Notes: generated by a model from the letters alone, not told the origin. Shown: positions 55,601-63,025, counted from the stretch's first letter. The stretch is 64,000 nucleotides of DNA from an uncultured Coriobacteriaceae bacterium (GCA_902803315.1 CADCPM010000057.1:1-64000); one strand, 5' to 3'. Program-made: numbers and translations.

Positions 55601-58600
55601 TCTGGGTTATGGTTGTGGTGTAGCTGCCGTTCTGGTTCTTGTCTTCATACTCTGTGTAGTAGTTGTTAAGGTGAGGGGGCTCAGTCTCGCCCGCGGCGTT
55701 CACGTAGCTTGCGGTGCCCAGCTGCGTGTACGGCCCAAGCTCCGAGTCTTCGGCAACAACGTATCCGTTCATGGTGGCACGCACGCGGTACTCGTACAGC
55801 ATCGTGTTTCCGTTCACGGTGCCGTACATCTCCTCTTCGCTCGAGAACTCCCATCCTTGCGCGGCAGACACCTGGTACGGATAGCAGTCCTCCCACGCGC
55901 CCGCACCACCCAGGCGGCGCTGGACTACGATGCTTTCCTCCATTGGCATGTCGAGGCCCTTGGTGTCTGCGTTCCAGTTGAAGGCAACCCGTACCGTAGT
56001 CGTGTTCTTGGGTCCAACCACTATGTGCACCGTGTCGTTGGCCCGTCGCTCAACATGTCCCTCGGTCGAACCGATAACGAACTGCCCATTGAGGTTTCCA
56101 TTGGCAAGGTAGGTGTAATACCTAGCGCGATAGGGCAGGTAGATGGTTGCCTGTCCGTTACTGTCGGTAGTGTCAGTCGTGAGCTTGTAGGGATCGCCGG
56201 TAAGGCCCGCGACGTTGTCGTTCACCATCACCCTCATGTTGGCCGCAGGCTTTGTGTGGGCCTCGTCTTGCCACACGGTCACGGGCACTTTGTACATGAT
56301 GTAGGGGCATATGCCCTCCTTCAGGCCCGTGTTGAACGTCAGCGAGTTGTAGTAGTCTGCCTCCGCAAGGTCGTTGTGCTTGTTCCTGATGCTCCACGTC
56401 CAGCTCTTGAAGTAGAGGTCGAGCTTCACGTTGTAGTCGTAGTCCGACGAACCCTTGGTGTGTATGCAGTAGCAACCCGGATCGTTCTTCCCCGCGCAGG
56501 CATGTACCGAATCGGGCGTCCGGTCGAAGGTGTCTACGTCGTACTGGTCTTTGTCCAACCGCGCGGTGTAGTACGTTCCGCCCTGCGAGAGCTGATTGAG
56601 CGACACGAGCGGGCCTATCTCGATGTCCCAGAAGCCTAGGTCCAAGCTCAGGCCCAAAAAGCTCTGGTTAATGGTGAAGCCCGTTCCCAGGTAGCAGTTG
56701 AAATCCTTGTTTTTGTCACGCTCGGGGTTGGTGAGTTCGAAGGTCTTAAGGGTTATAGGCGTCTTGAAGTTCTGGATGGAAAAGCCGAACAGGGGATTCA
56801 TGTGGAACTCCATGCTGGGGTTCATCCTGCCCGCAATGTGCACGGGTGTGCTATCGAACTCAGCCTCGAACAGGGCAGCGTAATGCAGGGTGAAGAGCTC
56901 GATGGGAATATCGACGCCAATGACCTCCACGGATTCGCGCTTACCAGAGGCACCGGTGGACTTCACGTCGAAGTCGAAACCCATGGCCATCTCTGCCACC
57001 AGGTCGAACTTGAGGTCCCAGATGTCGATGTCCACGCGCGCGCCCACATGGTCGATGGACACGCTGTCGTAGGCGATGGTGGCCTCCCAGTTGGTGCCTT
57101 TCGGGAAGGGATGCAGTATGGGCTTGGCAGATCCACTTGCTCGCAATGCTGGGGCAGCCAACGTGGCTTGGGATCGCAGTCCCTTCCGAGCTACCGGAGC
57201 ACTCTGTGGCACGAGGGTGTTCTGTATTCCCAGAGCGTTAACGGACCCATGTGGCTCGTCGTCTGCTATAACGAAGTCGCCCGGGCCTAAGCTCGAAGGC
57301 CCGCTGTACTCCGCCGACATGCTCAGGCTGCCGTCGCTGAAAAGCTGGTAAAGAGAGATGTTCTGCGTAGCCTCGAGCGGTACCACCAACGTGTCGCCCT
57401 CGAGCGTGGGAGCCTGTCCTTCGGCGAACACCAGCACCACGTCTGTGCCCACGTTCTCCTGCAACAGCACGATTCCCATCTTGCCCTCAAGCAGCGTTGG
57501 GTCAATGGCGGGCATCACATATGCCGTGAGCCCGTCTTCGGACCACGTAACGTTGTAGTTGGCGCTGTCCTCCCGCGATACCAAGAAAAGCGTGTCGCGA
57601 TACACCAAAAAGCCCGCATCTGTGCCGTCCGCTGTGGTAAGTTTGCGCAAGCGGTCCGAGCCATCGTAATACGACTCGTCGTGGCTCTCGGTGGGGTAGT
57701 TCTCCTGATCGTGACGCTCGGGGTCGCTCGTAGCCTCGCCCAAGCCCGTCTGCTGCTCCAGAGCCTCGTTCGCCGCGTTGGCAAAGACCTCGCCCACGAT
57801 GTTTTCGGTAGCGGACTGGGCAACTATCTCGGTCTTGGTAGAAGGCTCCGCTTCGGTGGAGGTGTCGGTCTGCGCGGAAGGCTTGTCCTGATTCGCTGTC
57901 CCTGCGTCTGGTGCAGGCACTTCGGTTACGCCTTCGTTCACTTCAGGACCATTCTGACCATTGGTAGATGAGCCTGCGGGTGCAGCATCCTCCGCATGCT
58001 CCGACCCCTCCTCGGGCGGAGCGTTGCCTCCCTGCGACACGGCCAGCGGATCCTCACGAGGGACGAACACCACCACGAAAGGCCCAAGCTCATCAACCTC
58101 AAACGTAACGGTACCTGCTTCGGCGTCCTCTGTTGTTTCTACGAGAGTCGCTGTTGCATGCGAAACATCGGTCACGTCGTTCTGGGAATTGACGGTGGCC
58201 TCCTGAATGGCCTCTTCGTTGGGAATCTCTTCCTCTTGGGACTCTTCGGCGATTCCATAGACCAGTGCCTGGAGCTTTTCGTCCTTCGCCTCTGCCAGGC
58301 CAAGCGCCACCGTGACCTTCTGCCCTTCCTTGGGTTGAAGCTCGTTGCCATTGGCGTCGCACACCCACACGTCCAAGGCATGCGAGGAAACATGCTCTTC
58401 TTCGCCTTCTCGCGCCAGCGCGACGGCCGCAACGGCCGCATCCTCCCGCTCGCCCGCAAGGAGGTCCGCCTTAAGGGTGGCATCGGTTGGGAACGCGCCC
58501 TCCCCCGCCTTAACAGACACTTCGATATCCTCCATCGTTAACGCTTGGTCGAAGACGGCGTTCGGAAGAGCCTCCTCTTGCACGTCCACATCTGACGCGC

Positions 58601-58703
58601 CAATTCGGTTGGCTTCGGCCAATGCTTCTAGGGGAATGAGACTCAGCACCAAGTGGGCCGAGACAACGACGGAAAGGATTTGGTTGAATCTATTGCGTTT
58701 CAT
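43650..58703 (-). CDS. Giant Cna-B repeat surface protein (5,017 residues)
   Basis: A single unbroken frame. The signal peptide ends LEALA (about residue 29). An acidic region and a unique domain follow (SFLIHEYDL..., TTTVRVAFNW...), then several divergent Cna-B-like domains and an alpha-helical insertion. Next come 27 canonical Cna-B domains of 80-100 residues, each opening K-x-W-x-D...DGxRP, with YTVxE and ending TNTH. The Lys, Glu and Asn needed for isopeptide crosslinks are kept in most. The C-terminus has an InlB-type repeat (ITYDLNGGTY...YWKG), a Pro-rich stalk, LARTADG, a hydrophobic stretch and RRRR. LARTA stands where LPxTG is expected, so it may be a class E-like or variant sorting signal. 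No sortase gene is in the window. It would form a long, rigid, protease-resistant adhesin stalk. Confidence 0.93.
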   Translation of the reverse strand: MKRNRFNQILSVVVSAHLVLSLIPLEALAEANRIGASDVDVQEEALPNAVFDQALTMEDIEVSVKAGEGAFPTDATLKADLLAGEREDAAVAAVALAREGEEEHVSSHALDVWVCDANGNELQPKEGQKVTVALGLAEAKDEKLQALVYGIAEESQEEEIPNEEAIQEATVNSQNDVTDVSHATATLVETTEDAEAGTVTFEVDELGPFVVVFVPREDPLAVSQGGNAPPEEGSEHAEDAAPAGSSTNGQNGPEVNEGVTEVPAPDAGTANQDKPSAQTDTSTEAEPSTKTEIVAQSATENIVGEVFANAANEALEQQTGLGEATSDPERHDQENYPTESHDESYYDGSDRLRKLTTADGTDAGFLVYRDTLFLVSREDSANYNVTWSEDGLTAYVMPAIDPTLLEGKMGIVLLQENVGTDVVLVFAEGQAPTLEGDTLVVPLEATQNISLYQLFSDGSLSMSAEYSGPSSLGPGDFVIADDEPHGSVNALGIQNTLVPQSAPVARKGLRSQATLAAPALRASGSAKPILHPFPKGTNWEATIAYDSVSIDHVGARVDIDIWDLKFDLVAEMAMGFDFDVKSTGASGKRESVEVIGVDIPIELFTLHYAALFEAEFDSTPVHIAGRMNPSMEFHMNPLFGFSIQNFKTPITLKTFELTNPERDKNKDFNCYLGTGFTINQSFLGLSLDLGFWDIEIGPLVSLNQLSQGGTYYTARLDKDQYDVDTFDRTPDSVHACAGKNDPGCYCIHTKGSSDYDYNVKLDLYFKSWTWSIRNKHNDLAEADYYNSLTFNTGLKEGICPYIMYKVPVTVWQDEAHTKPAANMRVMVNDNVAGLTGDPYKLTTDTTDSNGQATIYLPYRARYYTYLANGNLNGQFVIGSTEGHVERRANDTVHIVVGPKNTTTVRVAFNWNADTKGLDMPMEESIVVQRRLGGAGAWEDCYPYQVSAAQGWEFSSEEEMYGTVNGNTMLYEYRVRATMNGYVVAEDSELGPYTQLGTASYVNAAGETEPPHLNNYYTEYEDKNQNGSYTTTITQTPVVDVALHKQWMLSSGSKQPDSVYLALTQSPEDGWDYVAAAQNVSLNWLLVRNPLSNNANSLNQLRAAGAVSSADSLLTVGDIPLTVAKVDASNSWSTTFRVPKYRNGVKMRFQAIDLSDTVLNSFLIHEYDLQAKVSVANPNTFTCIPGIAFRNRADYELDANVVNHDNRLNTIGGTVRWVPYGENTGSIPQSVKVHVTHNGTDVSVLTLNKASYANPTEWTWTLSNADINPENDYQVWEEFTGTDGNRWITETHGLDILNSAYGSDRSVIVDVRAGFDDEVAQPSELNVSFKNSNGATLGNPLRLAPQDWSNHTFLDRPVQDASAYHIEAPALPNTVRLYRDPVVYVSGENLTYNYTVYYTSRKKMEIDISSIWENVDASTVYPDKLTVHVFRDGEEIATTQITKGQDGQWSTPRITKDDQGHDLYRVSESGHEYLYTVTQDPVPGFTTTVLRAQVSEQSSDPKMGFVVRNTWVGSDYQTVKGTVSWVGDEGMESLRPQNAHLSVVNGDGEYVRSLDVPTSGDGKFEATYLPGKNAQKETATYEVLQDHVDYYTTTYENTYDEQTRTWTCNVTNKLTGAFNLNLKKKIAGVHEGDAETYRFTVEKAQPNRANDDNPQSQEVSIKGEGTVQVPLKFKSDGLYFYVVKEIKGNDDSCKYDTAKRLVLIVKTTDDEGNPTFKCYVGDYNEKTQQEADKALDPSSTTNPNVSSDGNQAALLEALNGDQTNTVEFTNKYRGLSIEKKWDIDLEDKDKPAKVEVVLQKQDGGTWTTVQTVELNDSNDWKKNLRYPDGTDENTTFRVRELKDQTVLQSIVDKVKDLAGQGDAAYRNWLNELKSNGFYASLPSNVQSAAEEGMASLQSSLGASSLEDLASKLMEQLGFNTDTSRIVYDSKDSDKGESTTNEVIHHVEAYVSVLTGNERAHNTKYQVSYDSEKDDDTQSFSITNKAIVEIDVIKRWIGIGVDEKDMPDSAWLVLMCKPKEGALDAAKGLASAAGIDLGGVLDYEFPVINPIEGGQDPITILGKMALGLDLSLIGKLAKALFGIKIPELAMKRVTKEDNWRFTVVDSKYTAGIPMDYKGAELTSEIIRLIVKYLTNGFIDSPVSFNPFGGYISIPTKAIPTVLGITDIEQLTDLKDLEQRVINKAKELTPNDFANPSWSTILTDYHLMSNVFNIKVDWDIPDNPTGYPTGSVYGKKTWDDQDNKFGKRPQTVKIYLLANGQRVKDDDGNDVYAETSQLGNWRYSFVGRPTTDDNGNPITYSVEEEPVAGYSTSYNGYDITNKLETVDLTFTKYWDDGDNRDGVRPDSVEVNLLADGKVVDTHTVTANEGWTWNIGTYLKYGDDGQEIAYTAEEVSAPEQYTALPYAGQTSTKLGIVNRHEVGTTTLTLSKHWDDANNQDGKRPQSLDLNLQGSDGSVRTYTIGTDQDWQKTVVVPRYENGQEIKYTLVEPSVPVGYTKTESKEGTHLTVTNTHTPETLNISVTKVWNDDNNRDALRPEAVTVQLLANGDVAETKSIGASDSWQHTFAGVPKYRNGKQITYTVSESAVSGYRTKITGSAATGFTITNTHSPQQIRINSLKHWNDDNNRDGLRPPQITMQLKGNGEVVREFQISTNSDKRPISLAPKYDAGKEVTYSVDEKTVPTGYTKSIDSSGLRITNTHVPQRITISGKKVWDDDNDRDGKRPDSVTVHLLANGVEVAHTTATAEGGWTWSFESRYKNEQGKAIAYTVTEDAVDGYTATVTGTAEAGFTITNTHVPETVSLTLTKHWEDANDQDGVRPDQVALQLMANGTAVKTFNVIDTQHDWESTYVLPKYENGTEISYALVEPNVPSGYTKTESKEGNNLTVTNTHVPETLDAGVAKVWVDSNNQDGKRPASVTVRLLANGQPVQGKTLTLNEGDSWKGTFTGLDKNAAGKQIAYTVAEDAVDLYTTAVSGNTTEGFTITNSYTPQKTQVSVYKVWDDEDDRERVRPISVTVRLLANGQPVQGKTLTLNEGNSWTGTFTDLDKNAGGKEIAYTVAEDAVEGYTTQTQTGAEFWKPIVGDSEEVAKAFRDTFFVTNTHETTDVHITGIKTWNDGNDRDGVRPHSVKVWLLSNNTPIAWQVVSAGEDGAWTYDFGEFPKYRDGNEVTYSVREDTLDGTGETFSNNPIEGYTTTYAPLSAQGNDYVLDIANTHVWETTDVELYKVWDDRNDAEGVRPQSLTVYLCANGVRTGRQQVLSAQNSWTCRFTNLPKNEAGTTIAYTVEEEQPIGYTLTNTLRYVLESNNPTDDPRTLIALTNTHKTSYVNISGTKTWDDAENNDGMRPDSVKVWLLSDGLPIAWQLVVPDENGAWTYDFGEFPAWRDGKEVTYTVREDVPEGSGDSFVDNPIEGYTTTYAEPVQRGDDYILDITNTHEPARVAFSAAKRWDDSNDRDGIRPQGVTVHLWADGEMVQSRTLTAKNGWQAKFDTVLKLKQGSEIDYTLTEDAIDGYATAIELTELSNVSKRFDVTNTHEPETVRVHGTKVWDDDNDRDGIRPNSIDVILYRNGEEVERTTVSETDNWAWQFSEQYKKKNGQDYVYTIAEEPVEGYTPSISGDVANGFVITNKHKPETITVRGTKVWSDNNDQDGKRPDSITVKLMDGSDVVQTRRVNAASGWRWEFTNVPKNNGRQEIAYTVVEDPVEDYAAPVISGNMQDGFTITNTHVPEVVTISGSKTWVDANDQDGKRPESVTVRLLANDSEVRTATVGQGQNWTWSFDDLPKYRDGKEISYRIVEDAVEGYTTKVDGYNVTNTHVPETMTVTVTKMWDDAYNQDGKRPRSVTVRLLANGTEVQSANITIGKNWRHSWSGLPKYANGQEIAYTLTEDAVAEYTTKVDGTAETGFVVTNTHAPLTAPISGTKTWDDANNQDGKRPARITVHLRANGEVVDTKTVTANDGWAWNFGAQPVFRNGERIVYTVSEDPIEDYTTTINGYNITNTRTPDKTQVHVFKLWDDWSNAEGKRPSSATVHLQANGADTGKELVLNEGNGWCGTFDLLDKNKDGREINYTVTEDEVADYTTKIERGEGELKNVFMVTNTHETPDVDISVQKVWDDGDDRDGLRPESVRLWLLSDGLPISYKDVTAADGWSWTFEEFPEYRGGKKVVYTVAEDPVDGYTTSVSGNVQDGFTITNTHYPETTQVTVYKLWSDRENEDGSRPLSLSVALYANGTFTGRTLQLAATQGSGDSAAWQGTITGLYKNAGGKPVAYAVQEQPVTGYEEIMHQSYEDETGTYCILMNYHEPAGVDIAGKKVWDDDNDRDGVRPQSVRVWLVANGTRIGWKDVTADDNWEWKFEDFPKKLGGETAVYTVEEDAVDGYTTQITGNVTDGFVITNTHEPELADLHVYKVWDDWGNEEGLRPASVTVHLQANGADTGKSLTLSEDNAWHGSLEDCKKYEAGEPIAYTVTEDVVPEYETTVQTVENEDTTFYFVWNAHEGPRVTISGTKTWDDAGEQNVEHPESILVWLHSDGMRIAYQEVSAANNWKWSFEDFPVYRNGKKVAYTVSEDAVPQFTPDYSGYDITNTYTPGKTYVEVHKVWEDQDDWEGIRPASVTVHLLANGEDTGRTLELSAQDDWRGIFTGLDVAKDGEPIDYTVTEDEVDGYACEVQGDMRSGFTLVNTHGEDHVTIRGTKIWDDDNDRDGVRPEAIEVVLYADGKEEASRTVTAADNWTWQFEGMLKSNRGKPIAYTVGERPVEGYETTITGSLEEGFRITNTHVPATTEATVRKVWDDEENLDGSRPSELAATLSDGTRVTLSEGNGWTATVRDLPKYADGKEVAYAWAEEEVPAGYELAGTATEGTVTTLTNRHVPLRHVITYDLNGGTYQGSAENIKETHLHGEQISIHEKPERAGYEFDYWKGSSYQPGDAYTVLEDHTFVAQWRKAPTPTPVPPDEPSDDPTVPDKPIDPSNPASPADHMGTQPLARTADGSLAPEAQLRMALCGLVLIGFAWRRRRPSSRATTR

Positions 58704-58777
58704 GGTCGCTGCCTTACCGTAAATAAAGTGGGTTTTTATCTTGTATTATACGAGAGCTGCAGCTTGGCATCCTGAAA

Positions 58778-58806
58778 TGTCAAAAGGGGCGAGACCCCTT
58801 TTGACA
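58778..58806. repeat. TGTCAAAAGGGG hairpin in the gap upstream of the Cna-B gene
   Basis: Perfect 12-bp arms (58778-58789 and 58795-58806) around a 5-nt loop. The remainder of the 323-bp gap between the Cna-B start and the GH1 start shows no other recognisable element apart from AT-rich promoter-like DNA near 58735-58750. Confidence 0.6.
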
Positions 58807-59026
58807 ACAAAACCTGCAAAGGAGAGATCCGGGGTGCGCGTGCGTCGCGCCCCCATCCAGCTTATTCGCGGCCAGCCTGGGTGGGACGGTTATGCCACTC
58901 TCCCTGTTACGAGGTCCGTACGGCCCCACACGACATGTCGGCATCCCGTCCGCCAGATCTGCATTACCTCAACAAGCATTCGATATTCGGCTCGTAAAAG
59001 CAACAACTACAAGATAGGAGAGTAAC

Positions 59027-60166
59027 ATGGCTTTTCCGAAGGACTTCATGTGGGGCGGCGCCGTCTCGGCCGGCCAGTACGAGGGCGGCTGGCAAGAGGA
59101 TGGTCGCGGCCCGTGCCGCATGGACTACACCACGGGCGGCACACGCACCAAAGCGCGCTACGTCACCTACGAGCTGGCCGACGGCACGCCGATGAAGGGC
59201 GACCGCGAGGATCGTCTGCCCCAGGGCGCTCGGTGGGCCTCTCTTCCCGAATGCTACTACCCCAACCAGGTGGCAGTGGACGGGTATCATCGCATCTTCG
59301 ATGACATAGAGCTCATGGCGCAGATGGGCTTCACGTGCTACCGCATGTCTATTGGCTGGAGTCGCCTGTTCCCCACGGGTACCGAGCGCACGCCCAACCG
59401 CGAGGGCGTGGAGTACTACCGTCGCGTGTTCGAGTGCCTGCGTGCGCACAACATTGAGCCCGTGGTAACGCTGCTGCACTTCGACACCCCGCTAGGACTG
59501 GAGGAATCGTGCGGTGGCTGGGAGAACCGCGAGCTCATAGACCACTTCGTCCGATTCTGCACCACGTGTTTCATGGAGTACAAGGGGCTGGTGCGCTACT
59601 GGCTCACGATCAACGAGATCAACAACCTGCTCTCCCTCATCGACTTTATGGTCGACGGGTCCGATGCGAGCTATCAGCACGCATACCAGCAGCTTCACCA
59701 CCAGTTCGTGGCGAGCGCCAAGGCAGTGCAGGTGGGACATGCCATCGACTCTGCAAACCGCATTGGCTGCATGATTGCGAGCGCAGCCACTTATCCGCAC
59801 ACCTGCGACCCGGCGGACATCCTGGCAGCCGACCACAAGCGGCAGGAGAATGCCTACTACTGCGGCGACGTGCAGGTGTTCGGCCGCTATCCCACCTATG
59901 CTCGGCGCTTGTGGGGCGAGCACGACGTGGAGCTTGCGATTGCGGACGGCGACATGGACGACCTAGCTGCCGGAACGGTGGACTTCTACACGTTCAGCTA
60001 CTACAACTCGAACGTGGTGACCACCCATAAGGTGACCGACACCGTAGGCGGCAACTTCCAGGTGGGGGCCCGCAACGAGTACCTTACCTACTCCGACTGG
60101 GGTTGGGCCATGGACCCCACCGGTCTACAGTGGCAGCTAGAGACGCTCTACGACCGCTACCAGGTG
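59027..60166 (+). pseudogene. GH1 6-phospho-beta-glucosidase, C-terminally truncated
   Basis: About 380 residues of family 1 fold: FPKDFMWGGAVSAGQYEGGW, MGFTCYRMSIGWSRLFPTGT, VVTLLHFDTPLGLEE and YWLTINEINN (acid/base Glu). It reaches DPTGLQWQLETLYDRYQVP, where family members continue with the nucleophile motif xENG. Here homology stops at about 60166 and the frame continues antisense to the next gene. Without the nucleophile the enzyme cannot act. AGATAGGAGAG before the ATG shows it was once well expressed. Confidence 0.85.
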
Positions 60167-60255
60167 CCCCCTCTGCCGTCACTTTGCGAACTGCGCACGC
60201 AGAGCTCAATCCCGTCCCGCCCCTCGCCGTCCACGGTCGCTGCGCGACCTGCGCG

Positions 60256-61215
60256 CTACATGGCCGCACGCACTGCGTCCAGGATGGCGGCGCAGCGCAC
60301 GGACGAGGCGAGCGACATGACGTCCGACTCCGTTTTGTCACTCTCCACGAGGTCCACGAAGTGGCGGACCTCGCCAAAGAAGTCGTCCACCTCGTACGGC
60401 GCGTCTATTGTCTGCTCTTCGGCACCGTCGATGCGCAGCACCGCGGCTTGCGGGCGATGGAGCTCATCCACTACCACGGTTCCGCGCGTACCCACGATGG
60501 TTGCCTTGCGCTGCTTGGCGCGGTCGAAGGCACATTCCAGACGGGCCTCTATGCCACCGCAATCCATACGGGCATCCACGTATACGTCGACGCCGTCCTT
60601 GCGAACGCATTCCGCCCGCAGCACTTCGGGATCTTGCGCGCACAGGTCCTCGATCCAGCTCGCGCAGTAGGTTCCGCAATCCAAGAGGACGCCCGCACCA
60701 GGCCCTGGCGCCATGTGATACGAGCCCGCTCCCTCCACGAGGCCGAGCATGTCATTGCACAGCGTGGCCTCAACGCTACGCAACTCGCCGATCTTGTCTA
60801 TGGCCTGCCTGACCTTTGGGTAGATTGCAGTGAAGCGAGGCTTCATCGCCTCCATGAAGAGCACGCCCTCGTCGAGCGACGCCCGAGCCACTTCCTCCAT
60901 CTGCGCCGCAGAAAGCATCGCGGGCTTCTCGCAGAGCACCGCCTTTCCCGCACGTAGCGCCCGGAGCGCCCACTCATGGTGCAGGTCGTGAGGCAACGCG
61001 AGATAGATGGCATCGACGCCGTCGTCTGACAAGAGCTCGTCGTGGCTGCCGTACGCACGGGCGCCCTCATTGTGCGGCACGCCATCCAAAAACGCCGCAG
61101 CCTTGCTCGTCGTGCGACAGCTTGCCGCCACCAGCGATGCGCGATCCTCATGCGCCAAGCTCGCCGCAAAGCGACGGGCGATATTGCCTGCCCCCAGGAT
61201 TCCAAAACGTACCAT
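60256..61215 (-). CDS. Gfo/Idh/MocA family oxidoreductase
   Basis: A 319-residue protein. MVRFGILGAGNIARRFAASL (NAD(P) Rossmann loop), AIYLALPHDLHHEWALRALR and AGKAVLCEKPAML (EKP motif with catalytic Lys) are typical, as is the C-terminal beta-sheet domain (GAGVLLDCGTYCASWIEDLC). GGGAGGCGGAAC lies before the ATG at 61215. It is probably a sugar-alcohol or aminosugar dehydrogenase. The neighbouring GH1 remnant suggests a lost glycoside pathway. Confidence 0.87.
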   Translation of the reverse strand: MVRFGILGAGNIARRFAASLAHEDRASLVAASCRTTSKAAAFLDGVPHNEGARAYGSHDELLSDDGVDAIYLALPHDLHHEWALRALRAGKAVLCEKPAMLSAAQMEEVARASLDEGVLFMEAMKPRFTAIYPKVRQAIDKIGELRSVEATLCNDMLGLVEGAGSYHMAPGPGAGVLLDCGTYCASWIEDLCAQDPEVLRAECVRKDGVDVYVDARMDCGGIEARLECAFDRAKQRKATIVGTRGTVVVDELHRPQAAVLRIDGAEEQTIDAPYEVDDFFGEVRHFVDLVESDKTESDVMSLASSVRCAAILDAVRAAM

Positions 61216-61291
61216 GTTCCGCCTCCCATTCGTTTGCTTGCCAATCACTTACAAGTCGCCAAAGTGTCGTTGACGTTATTCTCGTCCACGT

Positions 61292-61364
61292 GCCTACGAC
61301 GCGCTTGCAGATGGCTCCGCGCTCGCTCACTTCGTGAGTCGCCATCTGCAAGCGCGTCGTAGGC
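61292..61364. repeat. Hairpin with CTCACTTCGTGAGTC apex, copy 2
   Basis: Perfect 24-bp arms (61292-61315 and 61341-61364) enclose a 25-nt loop TCCGCGCTCGCTCACTTCGT plus GAGTC. The loop matches the hairpin at 39915-39974. The arms (GCCTACGACGCGCTTGCAGA...) do not. It fills part of the 350-bp spacer between divergent genes; no other element was recognised there. Confidence 0.85.
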
Positions 61365-61565
61365 ATAGGTATAAGAACACGACGTTTACCAAAAGGCTTG
61401 GCAAGCGTGCCCGACACTGCCGTATACTCTTGCAGTCATCATACCTTCTGAGGGGGTCAATTCACGGGAATTTAGGCAACGACATCGCGGTTGACGGGTT
61501 TCTCACCACAAGATGAGGCCCTTACGCAGCTGGCACACAAACGATTTTGAGAGGGAGCTTTTTGC

Positions 61566-62666
61566 ATGAACTACTACATGCCCACAAGACTGTACACCGG
61601 CAGCGACTGCATCGCCCAACACGGGGATGCGCTCAAGGCGCTTGGCAAACGCTGCCTTTTGGTTACCGAGCGCGTGGCCGCCAGTAAGAGCGGCGCCCTG
61701 GAGGATGTGGAGCGCGTGCTCTCGTCGCACGGAATCGAACGCGACGTATGGGACGGCGTCACCGCTAATCCCCCACTGAGCTCCTGCATGGAAGCCGGCA
61801 AGCTGGCAGCCCAGTGCAACGCCCAGTTTGTGGTGGGCATCGGCGGCGGTTCCTCGCTCGACGCGGCAAAGGCCGTTGCGGTGTTTGCCGCAAACCCCAC
61901 GCTCGACGAGGTGGGCTTCTATGCGCTGGCCTGGGAACGCGACCCCTTGCCCATCGTGCTGGTGGGCACCACGGCGGGCACCGGCAGCGAGGTTACCAAG
62001 GTGTCGGTCCTCACCGACAGCTCCCTGCGCAAGCACAGCATCCACGACGACAGGCTGTACGCGACCTTGTCCTTTGGTGACAGCCGCCACACGCACACCT
62101 GTCCTGCGGCGGTTACGCTCTCGTGTGGCGTGGACGTTCTGGCGCATGCGACGGAGAGCTACTTTAGCCACAAGGCTGACGAGATATCCAGGGCCTTCTC
62201 GGTGCGCGCGATTCGGCTGGCATGCGGCCCGCTGAGCGTGGCGGCTGCCGGCGAGGAGCTGGACGACGAGCAGCGCCGATTGCTGTACGAGGCCTCCATC
62301 CTGGGCGGGCTCGCCATAAACACCACGGGGACCTGCTTCCCGCACAACGTGGGCTACTACCTCACCGAGAACTACGGCGTTCCGCACGGGTTTGCCAGCG
62401 CTGTATTCATGCCGCATATGTTGGAGTACGCGAACGAGTTCGACCCGTCCTATGCGCAGGCGTTCTACGACGAGATCGGAATGAGCCGGCAGACGTACGT
62501 GCGCCTGGTGAGGGACTGCCTCCCCGCCTTCGAATTCCGCATGGACTCCGAGGAAATCGAGCGCGCGCTTCCGCGCTGGGAAGGCAACGGATCAGTGCAA
62601 AACACGCGGGCTCGTGTTACGCTCAGTAACATCCGCGAGGTTCTTACAAGCACGTTTGGCCAATAG
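61566..62666 (+). CDS. Iron-containing alcohol dehydrogenase
   Basis: A 366-residue protein. VVGIGGGSSLDAAKAVAVFA (NAD-binding), VGTTAGTGSEVTKVSVLTD, and metal ligands in CGVDVLAHATESYFS and GVPHGFASAVFMPHMLEY match the group III family. It would interconvert an aldehyde and an alcohol. The ribosome site is GAGAGGGAG, with the ATG at 61566. A small cupin gene follows 14 bp downstream and is likely co-transcribed. Confidence 0.88.
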   Translation: MNYYMPTRLYTGSDCIAQHGDALKALGKRCLLVTERVAASKSGALEDVERVLSSHGIERDVWDGVTANPPLSSCMEAGKLAAQCNAQFVVGIGGGSSLDAAKAVAVFAANPTLDEVGFYALAWERDPLPIVLVGTTAGTGSEVTKVSVLTDSSLRKHSIHDDRLYATLSFGDSRHTHTCPAAVTLSCGVDVLAHATESYFSHKADEISRAFSVRAIRLACGPLSVAAAGEELDDEQRRLLYEASILGGLAINTTGTCFPHNVGYYLTENYGVPHGFASAVFMPHMLEYANEFDPSYAQAFYDEIGMSRQTYVRLVRDCLPAFEFRMDSEEIERALPRWEGNGSVQNTRARVTLSNIREVLTSTFGQ

Positions 62667-62680
62667 AAGGGAGAATTCGG

Positions 62681-63025
62681 ATGATTCGCAAGAAGGAAGA
62701 CCAGGCAATCGAGCACAAGTGCATCCGCGACGGCATCGGCGAGGTGGAGATGCACAAGATCTGCGAGAGCGTTGAGGAACTGTACGGCAAGGGCCGCCTG
62801 TTCAATCGCATGATCATTGCCCCAGGCAACAGCATTGGCGAGCACAAGCACGAGGGAGACAACGAGATCTTCTACTTCCTCTCGGGCACGGGCGAGTACA
62901 ACGACAACGGCACCAAGGTTCAGGTTGGCCCTGGCGACACCACCGTCTGCAACGACGGCGAGATGCATGGCCTAGTGAACACCGGTGACGTGCCCCTCGA
63001 GTTCATCGCGCTCATTCTGTACTAG
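62681..63025 (+). CDS. Small cupin protein
   Basis: A 114-residue single cupin: FNRMIIAPGNSIGEHKHEGD with NEIFYFLSGTG (motif 1) and GDTTVCNDGEMHGLVNTGDV (motif 2) keep the His/Glu metal ligands. GAAGGGAGAA precedes the ATG. It forms an operon with the alcohol dehydrogenase and may be an isomerase or sensor for the same metabolite. Confidence 0.85.
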   Translation: MIRKKEDQAIEHKCIRDGIGEVEMHKICESVEELYGKGRLFNRMIIAPGNSIGEHKHEGDNEIFYFLSGTGEYNDNGTKVQVGPGDTTVCNDGEMHGLVNTGDVPLEFIALILY

